Assembly: GCA_041838515.1 (NCBI GenBank)
Contig: JBGYPP010000003.1
Location: forward strand, 1 to 7,123
Source: JBGYPP01 sp041838515
Lineage (GTDB): Bacteria > Bacillota > Clostridia > Lachnospirales > Lachnospiraceae
Length of the DNA: 7,123 nt
Reading direction: 5' to 3'
Below the pieces are notes generated by a model. The model was not told where the DNA came from. It saw nothing but the letters and a program-made list of their open reading frames with translations, and searched no databases. A program made the position numbers and the translations under genes. Below, one piece after another: positions 6,301-7,123 of the stretch (positions are counted from its first letter, which is position 1; the number at the start of each line of letters is the position of its first letter).

Positions 6301-6315
6301 AATTTTCGATATATT
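6301..6315 (-). promoter_or_regulatory. Candidate CodY box upstream of codY
   Basis: The 15-mer at this place (plus strand AATTTTCGATATATT) matches the CodY consensus AATTTTCWGAAAATT at 11 of 15 positions on either strand. It lies about 22 bp upstream of the codY -35 box and just past the topA stop. It could serve autoregulation, known for CodY in several Gram-positives, but no second overlapping box is evident. Confidence 0.3.
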
Positions 6316-6328
6316 TCGTTGTCAGGAC

Positions 6329-7123
6329 TCAAGAACCAGGATTTTCCGGCTTTTTCCAGGACATGTAGCTGCACTCGGGATAGGCTGAGCAGCCGAAATA
6401 CCGGCGGCCCTTCTTGGTCTTTTTTACCAGCAGATCCTTGCCGCAGACTGGACAGGGCGCGCCGGCCTTTTCCAAATAGGGCTTGGCATTCTTGCACTCG
6501 GGAAATCCCGGGCAGGCCAGGAATTTGCCATGGCGGCCATATTTCACCACCATATTGCGGCCGCAATGCTCACAGATCTCCTCTGTCTCCTCGTCGGCTA
6601 TGGAGATTTTTTCCAGCTGCTGCCCGGCTTGGGCCACGGCGGCCTCCAGATCTGGGTAAAAATTCTTCACTATGGCTTTCCAGGCCACATCCCCCTCCTC
6701 CACGCCGTCCAGCAGGGTTTCCATATTGGCAGTGAAGTGCAGATCCACTATATGGGCAAAGGCCTGCTTCATAATCTGGTTCACCGCCTCCCCCAGCTCG
6801 GTCACATAGAGGTTCTTCTCCTCCCGCAGTATATACCGGCGGGCCAGCAGAGTCACTATGATGGGCGCATAGGTGCTGGGGCGGCCTATGCCGTACTCCT
6901 CCAGCGCCCGCACCAGCGAGGCCTCGCTGTAATGGGCCGGGGGCTGGGTGAAATGCTGGGCCGGCAGCAATTCCAGCAGCTCCAGCTCCTGTCCCTGCTC
7001 CGGCAGCCATCCGCCGCCGCTCTCCTCCTTGTCCTCCTGGTATACCTTTTTGTATCCGTCAAAGACCAGACGGGAGGCGGATACCGAGAACTTATGTTCA
7101 GATGCGGAGATATGCACGGACAC
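6329..7123 (-). CDS. topA: DNA topoisomerase I, C-terminal part (cut by the right window edge)
   Basis: TopA relaxes negative supercoils by transient single-strand cleavage through a tyrosine; the catalytic tyrosine lies upstream of the window. The visible 264-265 codons hold the end of the type IA core and the tail. Landmarks are SRLVFDGYKKVY (near 18), EEYGIGRPSTYAPII (75-89, strongly conserved in TopA) and HFTANME (129-135). Two C4 zinc ribbons follow, with cysteines at 184/187/204/210 and 224/227/245/251 of the visible part, the second followed by the usual YMSWKKP ending. The GTG at the edge is an internal valine codon, not a start. The stop is TGA at 6331-6329. The next gene, codY, has its own promoter; no clear terminator separates them. 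Confidence 0.97.
   Translation of the reverse strand: MSVHISASEHKFSVSASRLVFDGYKKVYQEDKEESGGGWLPEQGQELELLELLPAQHFTQPPAHYSEASLVRALEEYGIGRPSTYAPIIVTLLARRYILREEKNLYVTELGEAVNQIMKQAFAHIVDLHFTANMETLLDGVEEGDVAWKAIVKNFYPDLEAAVAQAGQQLEKISIADEETEEICEHCGRNMVVKYGRHGKFLACPGFPECKNAKPYLEKAGAPCPVCGKDLLVKKTKKGRRYFGCSAYPECSYMSWKKPENPGS

Noticed and set aside
5755..6735. Plus-strand open frame of 326 codons spanning codY, its promoter and the topA end
   Set aside because: It is antisense to two conserved genes and to a promoter region; Ser/Pro/Arg-rich composition suggests an accidental frame.
7121..7123. GTG at the right edge as the start of a short topA-like gene
   Set aside because: The conserved TopA sequence is already under way at the edge, so this is an internal valine codon of a gene that continues outside the window.

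Overview
The window is the front part of a flagellar gene cluster of a Gram-positive bacterium, most likely a motile clostridium and perhaps of the Lachnospiraceae. That placement rests on the adjacent presence of codY (a regulator confined to low-GC-type Gram-positives), the topA-codY-flgB order, and protein features. The DNA is fairly GC-rich for that group (roughly 55-60% by eye). It nevertheless uses AUA for isoleucine and AGG for arginine often.

All nine genes read on the minus strand, so transcription runs from the right edge to the left edge. From right to left they are: the C-terminal part of topA (DNA topoisomerase I, cut by the window edge); codY (GTP- and branched-chain-amino-acid-sensing repressor); flgB and flgC (proximal rod); fliE (rod/MS-ring adaptor); fliF (MS ring); fliG (rotor/switch); fliH (regulator of the export ATPase); and the first 92 codons of fliI (export ATPase), cut by the left edge. 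Together the flagellar genes build the base of the motor from the membrane outward (MS ring, FliE, rod) and start the cytoplasmic switch and export machinery. CodY links the expression of such operons to nutrient state in Bacillus, where it also sits just upstream of flgB.

Spacing is tight almost everywhere: 16 bp between flgB and flgC, 50 bp between fliE and fliF, 16 bp between fliF and fliG, an 8-bp overlap of fliG and fliH, and a 4-bp ATGA overlap of fliH and fliI. I see good sigma-A-type promoters upstream of codY (TTGCAC-N18-TACAAT) and of flgB (TTGTTT-N17-TATAAT). I see no convincing intrinsic terminator, so codY read-through into flgB is possible.

The one part not explained by known genes is a 306-bp gap between flgC and fliE. 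It has no credible gene, a very strong strand skew (the transcript would be about 70% G+U), several short direct repeats, and a loose G-quadruplex candidate beside the fliE ribosome binding site. I do not see a novel multi-gene system here; the gene content is a standard fla/che operon start.
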